64,000 nt of DNA from Phycisphaerales bacterium (GCA_028279375.1 JANQNW010000010.1:1-64000), one strand, 5' to 3'. Shown: positions 18,222 to 28,543, counted from the stretch's first letter. The notes: generated from the letters alone by a model not told the origin. Made by a program: numbers and translations.

Positions 18222-18400
18222 GCAGCACGCTCCTTGAGCTGGGGGTTTGGAGGGGGCGCCGATCATATCCCTCCATGCGGCGGGTCGATCGGCCCGGGTC
18301 GGCGCCCTGATCAAAGCCGCCCGGCATCTGTCATACCGGGAAGTGGGGAGGAGATTTCGTTTCGGGCTCCGAATCGCCGTTCCTTCTGGACAGGAGTCTT

Positions 18401-18430
18401 TTCATCCATTCATCCGAATATATGGATGAA
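18401..18430 (+). promoter_or_regulatory. Inverted repeat upstream of metH, possible operator
   Basis: TTCATCCAT (18401-18409) is the exact reverse complement of ATGGATGAA (18422-18430), 12 nt apart, about 70 nt before the metH start. A nested CATCC...GGATG pair lies inside. It could be a repressor site or an RNA hairpin; it does not resemble a SAM, SAH or cobalamin riboswitch that I can recognise. Confidence 0.4.
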
Positions 18431-18498
18431 GCCACTTGTGGCCCGGCGGACCGGTGGCTAGCATCCCCCCTCAGGTCACCTCGGGAGATTCTCAGCGC

Positions 18499-21400
18499 AT
18501 GCCCAGTTCCCTCCTTCAGCAGCTCCAGCGCCGCGTGCTCGTCATCGACGGCGCCATGGGGACGAGCCTCCATTCCTGCGACTGCGACCTCGAGAAGGAC
18601 TACCTGGGTCGCGAGAACTGCACAGAGGTCCTGGCGCTCACCCGACCGGATGTCGTCCAAGGCATCCACGAGAGCTTCCTCGAGGTTGGCGCAGACGCTG
18701 TCGAGACGGACACCTTCGGCGCGAACGAGCTCGTCTTCGCGGAGTTCGATCTGGTCGAGCGCACGCGCGAGATCAATCGCGTGGCTGCGGAGATCGCCCG
18801 TGCCGCGTGCGAGAAACACTCGACGAGCGACAAACCACGCTTCGTGCTCGGTTCGATGGGGCCCGGAACGAAGCTGATCACGCTCGGGCACACGACATGG
18901 GATGAGCTAATTGCTTCATACACTGAGCAGGCGCGCGGTCTCCTCGACGGAGGCGCGGACGCGTTCCTGATCGAAACGTGCCAGGATCTCCTTCAGGTCA
19001 AGTGCACGGTGAACGCGTGCCTCGATGCGCTTCGTGAGGCAGGGCGCAGCGTCGAGGATGTGCCGATCATGGTGAGCGTGACGATCGAGACGACGGGCAC
19101 GATGCTCGTCGGCTCGGAGATCGCCGCCGTTGCGCACGCCCTGAAGCCATTCCCGATCGCGTCGCTCGGGCTCAACTGCGCGACCGGTCCGGATGAGATG
19201 GCCGAGCACGTGCGCTGGCTCGGGAAGCACTGGGATCGACACATCAGCGTTGTTCCGAACGCGGGTCTGCCGGCGCTGGTGGACGGGAAGACGGAGTTCC
19301 CGCTGAAGGCGGAGCCATTTGCGCGATCCGTCGCGCGATTCGTCGAGGAATGCGGCGTCTCGATCGTCGGCGGCTGCTGCGGCACGACGCCGGAGCACAT
19401 CGGTCAGCTCGCGGCGCTCGTCGAGGAGATCGGTCTTCAAACGGTTGAGAAGACGTCGATGCGCCCGTCGTGCACATCGATCTACTCGCCCGTCGAACAT
19501 CGGCAGGACACGTCATTCCTGATCGTCGGCGAGCGGACGAACACCAACGGCTCGCGCAAGTTCAAGCGTCTGCTCAATGAAGACGACCACGAAGGCCTCG
19601 TATCAATGGGCAAGGAGCTGCTGCGCGACGGCAGTCATGTGCTCGACGTGTGCGTTGATTACGTCGGACGCGACGGTCCGACGGACATGTCGGAGGTCGT
19701 TTCGCGATTCGTGCAGCAGGTTCCTGCGCCGCTCATGATCGACTCGACGCAGGTCGATGTGATGGAGTCCGGCCTCAAGCGCGCCGGTGGCAAGTGCATC
19801 CTCAACTCGATGAATCTCGAGGAGGGTGAGGACAAGCTCATTTCCATTTGTGCGCTTGCGGCGCGATACGGCGCGGCGGTCGTCGCCGGAACGATCGATG
19901 AGGATCCTGAAGAGGCGATGGCCAAGACCGCCGAGCGGAAGATCGCGATCGCGGAGCGCATCCACGAGATCGCGACGACGCGCGGCGGCGTCGCGTCGAG
20001 CGACATCTTCTTCGATCCGCTCGTGCTCCCGGTTACGACCGGTGTCGAGGCGGATCGTCGTCTGGCGCTCGAGACGATCGAGGGCATCCGACTCATCAGT
20101 GAGCGACTGCCTGAGACAAACACAATCGTCGGCCTCTCCAATGTGAGCTTCGGTCTCAAGCCCGCAGCGCGCATCGTGCTCAACTCTGTGTTCCTGCACG
20201 AATGTCTGGAGGCGGGTCTGACGAGCGCCATCGTGCACGCTTCGAAGATCCTGCCGCGCAATCGGATTGACGACGAGCGCTGGAATGCGGCGCTGGATCT
20301 CATCTACGACCGGCGCACCGAGGATTTCGATCCGCTGCAGTCGTTTATCACGCTCTTTCCCGATGACACGGAGGCGCTTGGCGCCGAGAAGGAGTCCATC
20401 GCCGATCTGCCTCTTGAGGAGCGCCTTGCCCGGCACATCATCGACGGCGAGAGTGAGGGACTCGGCGCATCGCTCGACGAGGCGCTCGAGATCTACCCGG
20501 CGTTGACGATCGTGAACGAGCATCTGTTGGGCGGAATGAAGGTCGTCGGCGATCTCTTCGGATCGGGCGAGATGCAACTGCCGTTCGTCCTGCAGTCGGC
20601 GGAGGTGATGAAGAAGGCGGTGGCCCATCTCGAGCCGCACATGCCGAAGGAGGACGGGCAGCGAAAGGGACGCATGATCCTCGCGACGGTGCAGGGGGAT
20701 GTGCACGACATCGGGAAGAACCTCGTCGACATCATCCTCACGAACAATGGCTATGAGGTGGTCAACCTCGGCATCAAGCAGCCGATCGGCTCGATCTTGA
20801 GCGCGCTCGCAGAGCACGAGGCGGACGCGATCGGCATGTCGGGTCTGCTCGTCAAGAGCGTGACGGTGATGGAGGAGAACCTGAAGGAGATGGCAGGGCG
20901 CGATCTGCAGGTGCCGGTGGTGCTCGGCGGCGCCGCGCTGACGCGTCACTACTGCGAGACCCGTCTCCGAGAGACGTACACATCAGGTCGTGTCTTCTAC
21001 GGCAAGGACGCCTTCGAAGGCCTCCGGGTCATGGACGCCGTCGTCGCCGGTGAGTTCAGCACACTGGAGCAGGAGATCGAAGAGCGTCTCGAGAAGCGCG
21101 CCAGCGTCGAAGAGCGCATTCCGAAACGAGAAGCACCGATTGAGAGCGGCGGCGTCGCGATCGCTGAGCGCGTTCGGTCGGATGTGGCGCGTGATGTGGA
21201 GATCCCCGCGGCGCCCTTCTTTGGTTCGCGCGTCGTCGAGAACCTCGACCTGGCGGACATCTACCCGTTTATCAATACCACGGCGCTCTACCGAGGCCAG
21301 TGGCAGTTCAAGCGCGGACGCAAGAGCGACACCGAGTTCGAAGCGCAGATTCGAGACGAAGTCGAGCCGCTCTTCGAACGGCTGAAGAACCAGTGCATTG

Positions 21401-21996
21401 AAGAGCGAATCCTGCGACCAGCCGTTGTGTATGGCTATTTCCACGTGGCCAGTGATGGCGATGATCTCGTTGTTTTCGATCCGGATGACGCGTCACGGGA
21501 GATCGAGCGATTCTCATTCCCGCGTCAGAGCGCGCGCCGTCGTCTCTGCATCTCGGACTTCTTCCGTTCCGTGGAGGAGGAAACGCGCGACGTGCTCGGG
21601 TTGTCGTGCGTGACGATGGGGCACGAGGTGAGCGCGCGATCACAGGCTCTCTTCGAGGCGGATAACTACCGGGAATACCTCTACATGCATGGCATGGGCG
21701 TCGAGTGCGCCGAGGCGCTCGCTGAGCTCTGGCATAAGCGGATGCGACAGGAGATGGGATTCGGCGGCGAGGACGCGCCGAGGATCCGGGAGCTCTTTAC
21801 GCAGAAGTATCGTGGCTCGCGATACAGCTTCGGATACCCGGCGTGTCCGGACATGTCCGACCAGGAACGCCTCTTCCGGCTTCTCGGGCCCGATCGGATC
21901 GGGTGCACACTGACCGATAACTGGCAGATCGTCCCGGAGCAGAGCACGAGCGCGATCGTCGTTCATCACCCGGAAGCCAAATATTTCAACGTCTGA
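18499..21996 (+). CDS. metH: Cobalamin-dependent methionine synthase MetH
   Basis: Transfers methyl from methyltetrahydrofolate to homocysteine through cobalamin. The start is the ATG at 18499 (MPSSLLQQLQRRVLVIDGAM) with GGGAG upstream, 1165 residues. All four modules are present in order: homocysteine domain with zinc cysteines (GLNCATGP, GGCCGTTPEH), pterin domain (VGERTNTNGSRKFK, DVCVDYVGRDG), B12 domain (DVHDIGKNLVDII with the cobalt-ligating His, MSGLLVKS, VLGGAALTR) and the C-terminal AdoMet activation domain (ELWHKRMRQEMGF, YRGSRYSFGYPACPD). Upstream inverted repeat suggests regulation. Confidence 0.97.
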   Translation: MPSSLLQQLQRRVLVIDGAMGTSLHSCDCDLEKDYLGRENCTEVLALTRPDVVQGIHESFLEVGADAVETDTFGANELVFAEFDLVERTREINRVAAEIARAACEKHSTSDKPRFVLGSMGPGTKLITLGHTTWDELIASYTEQARGLLDGGADAFLIETCQDLLQVKCTVNACLDALREAGRSVEDVPIMVSVTIETTGTMLVGSEIAAVAHALKPFPIASLGLNCATGPDEMAEHVRWLGKHWDRHISVVPNAGLPALVDGKTEFPLKAEPFARSVARFVEECGVSIVGGCCGTTPEHIGQLAALVEEIGLQTVEKTSMRPSCTSIYSPVEHRQDTSFLIVGERTNTNGSRKFKRLLNEDDHEGLVSMGKELLRDGSHVLDVCVDYVGRDGPTDMSEVVSRFVQQVPAPLMIDSTQVDVMESGLKRAGGKCILNSMNLEEGEDKLISICALAARYGAAVVAGTIDEDPEEAMAKTAERKIAIAERIHEIATTRGGVASSDIFFDPLVLPVTTGVEADRRLALETIEGIRLISERLPETNTIVGLSNVSFGLKPAARIVLNSVFLHECLEAGLTSAIVHASKILPRNRIDDERWNAALDLIYDRRTEDFDPLQSFITLFPDDTEALGAEKESIADLPLEERLARHIIDGESEGLGASLDEALEIYPALTIVNEHLLGGMKVVGDLFGSGEMQLPFVLQSAEVMKKAVAHLEPHMPKEDGQRKGRMILATVQGDVHDIGKNLVDIILTNNGYEVVNLGIKQPIGSILSALAEHEADAIGMSGLLVKSVTVMEENLKEMAGRDLQVPVVLGGAALTRHYCETRLRETYTSGRVFYGKDAFEGLRVMDAVVAGEFSTLEQEIEERLEKRASVEERIPKREAPIESGGVAIAERVRSDVARDVEIPAAPFFGSRVVENLDLADIYPFINTTALYRGQWQFKRGRKSDTEFEAQIRDEVEPLFERLKNQCIEERILRPAVVYGYFHVASDGDDLVVFDPDDASREIERFSFPRQSARRRLCISDFFRSVEEETRDVLGLSCVTMGHEVSARSQALFEADNYREYLYMHGMGVECAEALAELWHKRMRQEMGFGGEDAPRIRELFTQKYRGSRYSFGYPACPDMSDQERLFRLLGPDRIGCTLTDNWQIVPEQSTSAIVVHHPEAKYFNV

Positions 21997-22032
21997 GGCG
22001 CGTTTCTCGGACGCAGCGAAAGCCCGGAAAAG

Positions 22033-22071
22033 AAGGGTCCAAAAAGGATTGAAGGGAAGGTCCGGACCCTT
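22033..22071 (+). terminator. Hairpin after metH
   Basis: AAGGGTCC (22033-22040) pairs with GGACCCTT (22064-22071) across a 23-nt loop. There is only a short T-run, so termination is uncertain; it could instead be a leader hairpin of the next gene. Confidence 0.35.
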
Positions 22072-22139
22072 TACGATCTTGTGGGAAAGGGACTTACGCA
22101 TGTCCGCCCTGCGTTTCGGACGCTCATGTGTGAGACAGA

Positions 22140-22865
22140 ATGACGAGGTGGATGGTGGGGACTTCAGTACGTTCGATGATGTCGATCGCCGGCGCAAGCG
22201 CGCTGCTGACGATCGCTCCCGCCGCGAGCGCAGGATTCGCCGTTGACGGATCGATCCATCGCCTGGATCACCGGACGGCTTCGCGCGCCGACGACTACAC
22301 GACCGTGGACTTCGTTCGCTTCTCCGCGCTTTCCGCGGGTGAAGTGCTGATCGACGCCCTGAGCTGGGAAGTTGATCACAACGACGCCACTGGTCGCAGC
22401 ATTGGCAACGCCATGGATGTCAACGGTGATGGCGAGATCGCCTTTGTCGATACGCACATCTACCTGTTCCGCGATGATGGCAGCCTCGGGATCGAAGATC
22501 TCGTGGGTTGGAATGACGATTCCGATGATCCGCGCTCGATTGCGGATGGCAGCGTGTCGACGACGGATTCGTTCATGGGCGTCTTCCTTGATCCCGGCGA
22601 GTACATCGTCGCGATCGGCGCGTTCTATCTGAGCGCTGAGGATGCGGTCTCCGGCATGAATACACGTTCATGGCAGGATGGCCCGATGACCTACGGCGCT
22701 GACGACATGGGATTCGGATCCCACGGCGACTATCGTCTGACGCTTTCAGGCGATGTTCGCGGCACGGGCGCCCTCGTCCCGCTTCCGACAGGCGCTGGGC
22801 TCGGCGGCGCCGGACTGGCGATGATCGGCCTTCTTAGTGCGACGCGGCGTCACCGCAAGGGCTGA
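22140..22865 (+). CDS. Secreted DVUA0089-like protein with C-terminal sorting tail
   Basis: 241 residues. Signal peptide after several possible Met starts (MMSIAGASALLTIAPAASAG). The middle has the acidic, strand-rich pattern of DVUA0089-type domains (DTHIYLFRDDG, DSFMGVFLDPGEYIVAIGAF). The C-terminus VPLPTGAGLGGAGLAMIGLL followed by ATRRHRKG is a PEP-CTERM-like tripartite tail: short motif, hydrophobic helix, basic end. Such proteins are sorted to the cell surface by an exosortase. The exact start is unsure. A strong terminator follows. Confidence 0.75.
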   Translation: MTRWMVGTSVRSMMSIAGASALLTIAPAASAGFAVDGSIHRLDHRTASRADDYTTVDFVRFSALSAGEVLIDALSWEVDHNDATGRSIGNAMDVNGDGEIAFVDTHIYLFRDDGSLGIEDLVGWNDDSDDPRSIADGSVSTTDSFMGVFLDPGEYIVAIGAFYLSAEDAVSGMNTRSWQDGPMTYGADDMGFGSHGDYRLTLSGDVRGTGALVPLPTGAGLGGAGLAMIGLLSATRRHRKG

Positions 22866-22892
22866 ACGCCCTGAGAAAACTGCAGACACACG

Positions 22893-22920
22893 GGCCCCGC
22901 GCTGCGTCGGGGCCTTTTTT
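22893..22920 (+). terminator. Rho-independent terminator
   Basis: GGCCCCG/CGGGGCC stem with 8-nt loop and six T, 28 nt after the sorting-tail protein gene. Confidence 0.9.
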
Positions 22921-23026
22921 CATGGGCAAATCGCTGACTCGGCACGATGACTTCTTGAGTCGCGCGTCTATTATCTATGTGGCAGCACGCGGGACCGCGC
23001 CGTCGTCATCGGTAGAGGGCACCAGG

Positions 23027-24097
23027 ATGCGAAGCGCCACACTTCATTGTCTGATCATCGCCAGCGTCTCTGCGTTGGCTGCGTATGCGATGTCTCCTGC
23101 CGCGAGCGCGGGTGGTTACATCAGCGTCGGCAGTTGCGGCGTGAGCGTCGGCTACGGCTACTCCGGTGGGTATTACCACGGTAGTCGGCACAGCTATCGA
23201 TATCACAAGGCGCGTGCGCGCACGCATCAGCGCCTCTATGGCTATCACGGCGTGCATCGCGGATACGGGCACCGAGGATATAGCCGGCACAGCTATCGCA
23301 AGTCCGGCTACTACATCTCCTATCCGCGTCGTGGGTATGTGAACTACTCGTCTTATGGGTATTGCGGCCCGACGTACTACGGCAGTGGTTACTGGCGCGG
23401 GCCGGGGACGTACACCCGCTACGGGCGCGTGCCGGACGGGTACTCGCCGCAGCCTCATTACGCAGCCGCCGAGCAGGCGCCGCGCGAGCGCATGTACGCG
23501 CCGCGTCACAACGCGATCGTGCTGGATTCGAGCCGCGCACAGGAAGCGGCGGAGCCGACACAACGTCGTCAGACCATCGTGATGGATCGAGCCTGGCTGC
23601 TGCTGGAGGCCGGTCGCGCTGATCGGGCGCTCGCCTACTTCTCCTCCCAGGCGAACGCGGATCTGAACGACGGTGTGCCGAAGGTGGGTTACGCCCTCTC
23701 GGCGGCGCTCAACGGCGATCACAAGCTCGCGCTCTGGGCGATGCGAAGGGCGTTCGGGATCGATCCGCAGGGCGCCATGCGGTCGCCGATGACGGATGGC
23801 ATTCGCAAGCGCGTCGAGAACCTCGCGGCGCGCTACGGACGCGCCGAGGTGAACGCCGATTGGTCCTTCATGCTTGCCTCCTGCCGTCTGCTGCTCGGCG
23901 AGACCGAACTGGCGAAGCTTGCGATCGACGACGCGATCGCGCTCGGCGATGAGTCCGAGTCGGCGTCGAATGTGCTGAGCCTCGTGGCGCCGGCTGATAT
24001 GTACGGCCCATCCGGCGAAAGTGAGATGGCGAGCCCGGAGTCGATCGAGCAGGCGCCGACTGAGCAGGACGCCGAGACTGAGGTCGCAGCGCGCTAG
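23027..24097 (+). CDS. Secreted Tyr/Gly/His-rich protein with TPR-like C-terminal part
   Basis: Start ATG 23027, preceded by GAGGG; 356 residues. The signal peptide is followed by a low-complexity region of about 130 residues made of G, Y, S, H and R (for example GYGYSGGYYHGSRHSYRYHK). Such regions are sticky and resemble matrix or shell proteins. The C-terminal half (AWLLLEAGRADRALAYFSSQ, SAALNGDHKLALWAMRRAF) looks like degenerate tetratricopeptide helices, ending in an acidic tail. No enzyme motif. Probably a surface or periplasmic structural protein; similar composition is common in planctomycetes. Confidence 0.7.
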   Translation: MRSATLHCLIIASVSALAAYAMSPAASAGGYISVGSCGVSVGYGYSGGYYHGSRHSYRYHKARARTHQRLYGYHGVHRGYGHRGYSRHSYRKSGYYISYPRRGYVNYSSYGYCGPTYYGSGYWRGPGTYTRYGRVPDGYSPQPHYAAAEQAPRERMYAPRHNAIVLDSSRAQEAAEPTQRRQTIVMDRAWLLLEAGRADRALAYFSSQANADLNDGVPKVGYALSAALNGDHKLALWAMRRAFGIDPQGAMRSPMTDGIRKRVENLAARYGRAEVNADWSFMLASCRLLLGETELAKLAIDDAIALGDESESASNVLSLVAPADMYGPSGESEMASPESIEQAPTEQDAETEVAAR

Positions 24098-24145
24098 CGC
24101 ACGCGGCAGGACTCACTCAGCGCGGTCCCCGCTACACTGCCGGGC

Positions 24146-25357
24146 ATGACGAAGCTGATCGTCTTTGATGACGGCGGGGGCGATCTCGCTCCGCTCGCCG
24201 ATCTGCGCGCTTCCTTTGACATTCGCTCCGGAGCGCTGACGAATCGCCAGCGCATCGAGCGCGCTGTCGGCGCTGACGCGGAGGCCCTCTTCGCGCCTGA
24301 TGACATGGCGGGCCTTGTGGAACCGGGCGGCGCCGCGCTGAATCCGGATCATCTCGAGGGAGATGTCCTCCTTGTCAATGGGCGATGCGCGCTGCCCGCC
24401 GCCTGGATCGACGACTTGCCCGTCGGGAGGGCGCGCACGAATGCGGAGGGTGACATCGTCGCGGCGCATCTTGGCGCGGAGCAGGCGCTCGCGGTGCTCG
24501 AGGCGGGCCAGCTCCAGCCCGGCGTCGACATCGAGGAAATCGAAGCCCCCGGGATGCTGCAGGTTCCTGAAGATGTGATCCGGTGTCGTGACGAGGCGAT
24601 CGCCCTTGATCTTGCGACGCTCGCGGATGGCGGCGGCGGAGCCAACAGCGCGAGCGTCATCGGCGATCATCCGGTGTCGATGGCGTCGAGCGCGCAAATC
24701 CTCGGAAGCGTGACGATCGATGCGACGAATGGCCCTGTCGTCATCGATGATGAAGCCGTGATACGACCGGGCGCCATTCTGTGCGGCCCTGTCTACGTCG
24801 GGTCGAACTCGACCGTTCTCGACCAGGCGCTGATCAAAGCCAACACGGCGATCGGTCCACAATGCAAGGTGGCGGGCGAAGTCGGCGGGACGATCTTCCA
24901 GGGTTGCTCCAACAAGGCGCACGACGGGCATCTCGGCGACGCATGGATCGGCGCATGGGCCAACCTGGGCGCGGGGACGACCAACTCGAACCTGCTGAAT
25001 ACATACGGCGAGGTTCCCATCCGCTCGCGTGTTGATCGGCCGCGGCGCAAGAGCGGACTCACGTTCCTGGGTTGTATCGTCGGCGACCATGTGAAGTTCG
25101 CCATCGGGACTCGGATCATGACCGGATCGGTCTTCGGCACGGGCGCGATGGTCGCATGCACGGCGCCACCGCCATCAACCGTGGATGCGTTCGGATGGGT
25201 GACGGACGGGGAGGCACAGGCGTTCAGGCTCGAGAAATTCACGGAAGTGATGCAGCGCGTCATGCTGCGCCGCGGGATACGTCCGTCGGACGCCTATATG
25301 TCCCGCATTTTTGCGTTGCATCTGGCGGCGCTTGATCGCTCGGCGCCGGGTCACTAG
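24146..25357 (+). CDS. GlmU-like sugar nucleotidyltransferase with left-handed beta helix
   Basis: 403 residues. The N-terminal domain (MTKLIVFDDGGGDLAPLADLR, FDIRSGALTNRQRIE) matches the small NTP_transf_4-type domain of bacteroidete and planctomycete GlmU-family proteins. From about residue 180 hexapeptide repeats form a left-handed beta helix (VVIDDEAVIRPGAILCGPVY, WANLGAGTTNSNLLNTYGE). This part resembles the acetyltransferase half of GlmU. No convincing GlmU pyrophosphorylase signature. Probably acts on a hexose or hexosamine phosphate. The polA start follows after 3 nt. Confidence 0.75.
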   Translation: MTKLIVFDDGGGDLAPLADLRASFDIRSGALTNRQRIERAVGADAEALFAPDDMAGLVEPGGAALNPDHLEGDVLLVNGRCALPAAWIDDLPVGRARTNAEGDIVAAHLGAEQALAVLEAGQLQPGVDIEEIEAPGMLQVPEDVIRCRDEAIALDLATLADGGGGANSASVIGDHPVSMASSAQILGSVTIDATNGPVVIDDEAVIRPGAILCGPVYVGSNSTVLDQALIKANTAIGPQCKVAGEVGGTIFQGCSNKAHDGHLGDAWIGAWANLGAGTTNSNLLNTYGEVPIRSRVDRPRRKSGLTFLGCIVGDHVKFAIGTRIMTGSVFGTGAMVACTAPPPSTVDAFGWVTDGEAQAFRLEKFTEVMQRVMLRRGIRPSDAYMSRIFALHLAALDRSAPGH

Positions 25358-25360
25358 GCG

Positions 25361-28231
25361 ATGAAGACGCTCTATCTCATCGATGGCCATGCGCAGTTCT
25401 TTCGAGCGTATCACGCGATTCGTACGCCGATGACCTCGCCGGTGACGAAGGAGCCGACGAACGCGACGTTCGGATTCGTCGGCATGCTCTTCAAGCTGCT
25501 GCGATCGTGCGATCCGGATTACCTGGCCGTCGTGATCGACGCCTCGGGCGATCGCGGGACGTTTCGCTCTGAGATCTATCCGGAATACAAGGCGAATCGT
25601 GATGAGCCGCCGGAATCGCTCGGGCCGCAGGTCGATCGATGCGTCTCGCTTCTGGAGGTGATCGGCGCGCCGGTGCTCGCCATGGAGCGCGTCGAGGCGG
25701 ACGATGTCATCGCAACACTCGCGCGGCGGATTGTGTCCGAGCGCGAGGATGTGCTCGTGCGAATTGTGTCGAAGGACAAGGATCTGCAGCAGTTGCTCGT
25801 GCCGGGGCGCGTTGAGATGTATGACGTGCACAAGGACGAAACGCTGGATACGGACTGGCTCAAGACTGAGAAGGGGATCGAGCCTTCGCAGGTCGTGGAC
25901 ATGCTGACGCTGATGGGCGACAGCGTGGACAATGTGCCGGGCGTCGAGGGCATCGGGCCGAAGACTGCAGCGCAGCTGATCGCGCAGTGGGGCTCGCTCG
26001 ATGAACTTATGGCGCATGCTGATGAGATCAAGGGCAAGCGCGGCGAGCGACTTCGAGCCGCCGCGGACTCGCTGCCATTGTCGAAGGACCTCGTCACGCT
26101 GCGCGATGAGCTTGATGTCGAGTTTGATATCGAGGATTCGGCGATCGAGAACTTGGAGCTGCCGGCGCTGATACCCGTGCTCAAGGAGCTCGGGTTCAAT
26201 CGGTATCAGGACGACCTGAAGAAGCTCATTGGCGTCGAGGAGGAGGCTGCGCCGGAGCAAGCCGGCGTCCCGTCGACGCCTCAGGAGAAGAAGGCCGCGA
26301 AGGCCGCGAAGGGCGCGGCGTTCACCGGCGGGCTTTTTGATCAGACGATCGCGGTGGAGCGCGACGGCGACTACGAGTGTGTGACGACGAAGAAGCAGCT
26401 GCAGGCGCTGGTGCGCACTCTGAAGAAGGCGCCGATTTTCGCGATCGATACGGAGACGACAGCGCTCTCGCCGATGCAGTGCGATTTGTGCGGGATCTCG
26501 GTGTCGGCAGCGCCCGGAACCGGCGCATATATCCCGATTCGATCCCCCGAACCGAGTTCGCATCTCGATGAGGAGACGGCGCTCGAGGCATTGCGGCCGC
26601 TGATCGAGGATCCGAAGAAGCCGAAGTGCGGGCACAACCTCAAGTACGACGCGATCGTGCTGCGCAAGCACGGGGTGGCGCTGCGGGGCGTGGGGGGGAT
26701 CAAGCGGGATGCGGGTGAAGCCGTGGGATTCGATTCGATGGTCGCGAGCTATCTCGTGGATTCATCGCGCTCCTCACACAGCATGGATGCGCTCGCGCTT
26801 GGTTTGCTCGAGTACGAGTGCGTGTCGATCAAAGAGTTGATCGGCACGGGAAAGAGCCAGCGCACGTTCGATCAGGTTCCCCTGGAGGCCGCGGCGCCAT
26901 ATGCGGCGGAGGACGCGGACATCTCGCTGCGCCTGATGCAGCACCTGTCGAAGGATCTCGCGTCGCGCGACCTGGTTGAGCTCTTCGAGACGCTCGAGAT
27001 GCCGCTGATCATGGCGCTGGCCGAACTCGAGTGGAACGGGATCAAGGTTGATCCGAAAGAGCTTGATGCGCAGGCGGAGCGACTGACAGCGCGTATCGAG
27101 GAACTGCGCGAGCAGATCAATGACGCGTCGCCGCGGGCGTTCAATCCGGATTCGCCGAAGCAGCTTTCGGGTGTGCTCTTCAATAAGCCGGACGACGAGG
27201 AGGCGCCGGGGCTCGGGATTCGTCCGATCAAGAAGACGAAGACGGGCTATTCGACGGATGTGGAGGTGCTGGAGAAGCTCGCAGCGGATCCGGAGATCGA
27301 GACGCCCGTTCCGGCGATGATCGTTGAATATCGCCAGCTGACGAAGCTCGTCAGCACGTATCTCGTGGCGCTGAAGGATGCCATCAATCCGGCGACGAAG
27401 CGCGTGCATGCGTCATTCAATCAAACGGTCGCGGCGACGGGCCGGCTGTCGAGCTCTGATCCGAATCTGCAGAACATCCCTATTCGCACGGAGGTCGGAC
27501 GCGAGATTCGCAGGGCGTTCGTGGCGCCGCGCGGGCGTCGGCTCATCACGGCTGACTACTCGCAGATCGAGCTGCGTCTCCTCGCGCATTTGTCAAAGGA
27601 CGAAGCCCTTCGGGCAGCGTTCGTGCGCGGCGACGACATTCACCGCGAAGTCGCGGCGCAGATCGCGGGCGTCAGTCCGGAGGATGTCTCAGGCGAGCAG
27701 CGCAGCGCCGCGAAGATGGTGAACTTCGGCATCGTCTACGGAATTACACCTTTTGGTCTGGCGCGCCGGCTCGGGATCGGCGACAAGGAGGCCGCGTCGA
27801 TCATCGCGGACTACAAGGCGCGCTTTCCCGGAATCACGACGTTCCTCGAGGAGTGCGTCGCGCAGGCGAAGGACCAGGGATATGTCGAGACGATGATGGG
27901 CAGGCGAAGGGCGATTCCGGAGATCGACTCGCGCAATCCGAATCGGCGCGCGCTGTCGGAGCGCATGGCGATCAACTCGGTCGTGCAGGGTTCGGCGGCG
28001 GATCTCATCAAGCTGGCGATGGTGAACCTGCATCGGTCAGAGCTTGCGCCGGGGCAGTCGGATGCGCTCATGCTGCTGCAGATTCACGATGAACTCGTCT
28101 TCGAGGCGTCCTCGAAGGAGGCGGAGGATGTCCGCCGCGTGGTGGTCGAGCGCATGGAGGGGGCGATGGAGCTCGAGGTGCCGCTGAAGGTGGACTCGGC
28201 GATCTCGGCGAACTGGTTCGAGGGGAAGTAG
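25361..28231 (+). CDS. polA: DNA polymerase I
   Basis: 956 residues with three domains: 5'-3' exonuclease (YLIDGHAQFFRAYHAI, DRGTFRSEIYPEYKANR, GDSVDNVPGVEGIGPKTA), 3'-5' proofreading exonuclease (AIDTETTALSP with the D-x-E pair; FDSMVASYL later) and polymerase (ADYSQIELRLLAHLS motif A, NFGIVYGITPFGLARRLGI motif B, QIHDELVFE motif C). A Lys/Ala-rich linker lies near 300-320. Starts 3 nt after the nucleotidyltransferase gene, so co-transcription is likely. Confidence 0.97.
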   Translation: MKTLYLIDGHAQFFRAYHAIRTPMTSPVTKEPTNATFGFVGMLFKLLRSCDPDYLAVVIDASGDRGTFRSEIYPEYKANRDEPPESLGPQVDRCVSLLEVIGAPVLAMERVEADDVIATLARRIVSEREDVLVRIVSKDKDLQQLLVPGRVEMYDVHKDETLDTDWLKTEKGIEPSQVVDMLTLMGDSVDNVPGVEGIGPKTAAQLIAQWGSLDELMAHADEIKGKRGERLRAAADSLPLSKDLVTLRDELDVEFDIEDSAIENLELPALIPVLKELGFNRYQDDLKKLIGVEEEAAPEQAGVPSTPQEKKAAKAAKGAAFTGGLFDQTIAVERDGDYECVTTKKQLQALVRTLKKAPIFAIDTETTALSPMQCDLCGISVSAAPGTGAYIPIRSPEPSSHLDEETALEALRPLIEDPKKPKCGHNLKYDAIVLRKHGVALRGVGGIKRDAGEAVGFDSMVASYLVDSSRSSHSMDALALGLLEYECVSIKELIGTGKSQRTFDQVPLEAAAPYAAEDADISLRLMQHLSKDLASRDLVELFETLEMPLIMALAELEWNGIKVDPKELDAQAERLTARIEELREQINDASPRAFNPDSPKQLSGVLFNKPDDEEAPGLGIRPIKKTKTGYSTDVEVLEKLAADPEIETPVPAMIVEYRQLTKLVSTYLVALKDAINPATKRVHASFNQTVAATGRLSSSDPNLQNIPIRTEVGREIRRAFVAPRGRRLITADYSQIELRLLAHLSKDEALRAAFVRGDDIHREVAAQIAGVSPEDVSGEQRSAAKMVNFGIVYGITPFGLARRLGIGDKEAASIIADYKARFPGITTFLEECVAQAKDQGYVETMMGRRRAIPEIDSRNPNRRALSERMAINSVVQGSAADLIKLAMVNLHRSELAPGQSDALMLLQIHDELVFEASSKEAEDVRRVVVERMEGAMELEVPLKVDSAISANWFEGK

Positions 28232-28361
28232 CGGGCGCAACGCAGGAACTCGGCGGCAGGTTCTCGGAAGTGAGGCGCCGCCAGCCAGTAGACCGAACTC
28301 CGGGGTCTGGCCCGGGAATCGGCCCCTGATTCGGGCAGGATCCGAGAAGGATTCCGGCGGC

Positions 28362-28389
28362 TTGACACGCCCACCCGCGCGGCTACATT
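28362..28389 (+). promoter_or_regulatory. Promoter of tRNA-Asp
   Basis: Consensus TTGACA (28362-28367), 16-nt spacer, TACATT (28384-28389), about 75 nt before the tRNA. It is the best sigma70-like promoter in the window. Confidence 0.75.
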
Positions 28390-28463
28390 TACCCCTCTCA
28401 CCTGCCCCGCGGATGACGGTTTCGGCCTGAGGACGCGGGGTCAGGGGAAGAGAGAAGAGATTT

Positions 28464-28537
<74 letters not shown>

Positions 28538-28543
28538 CTTCTG

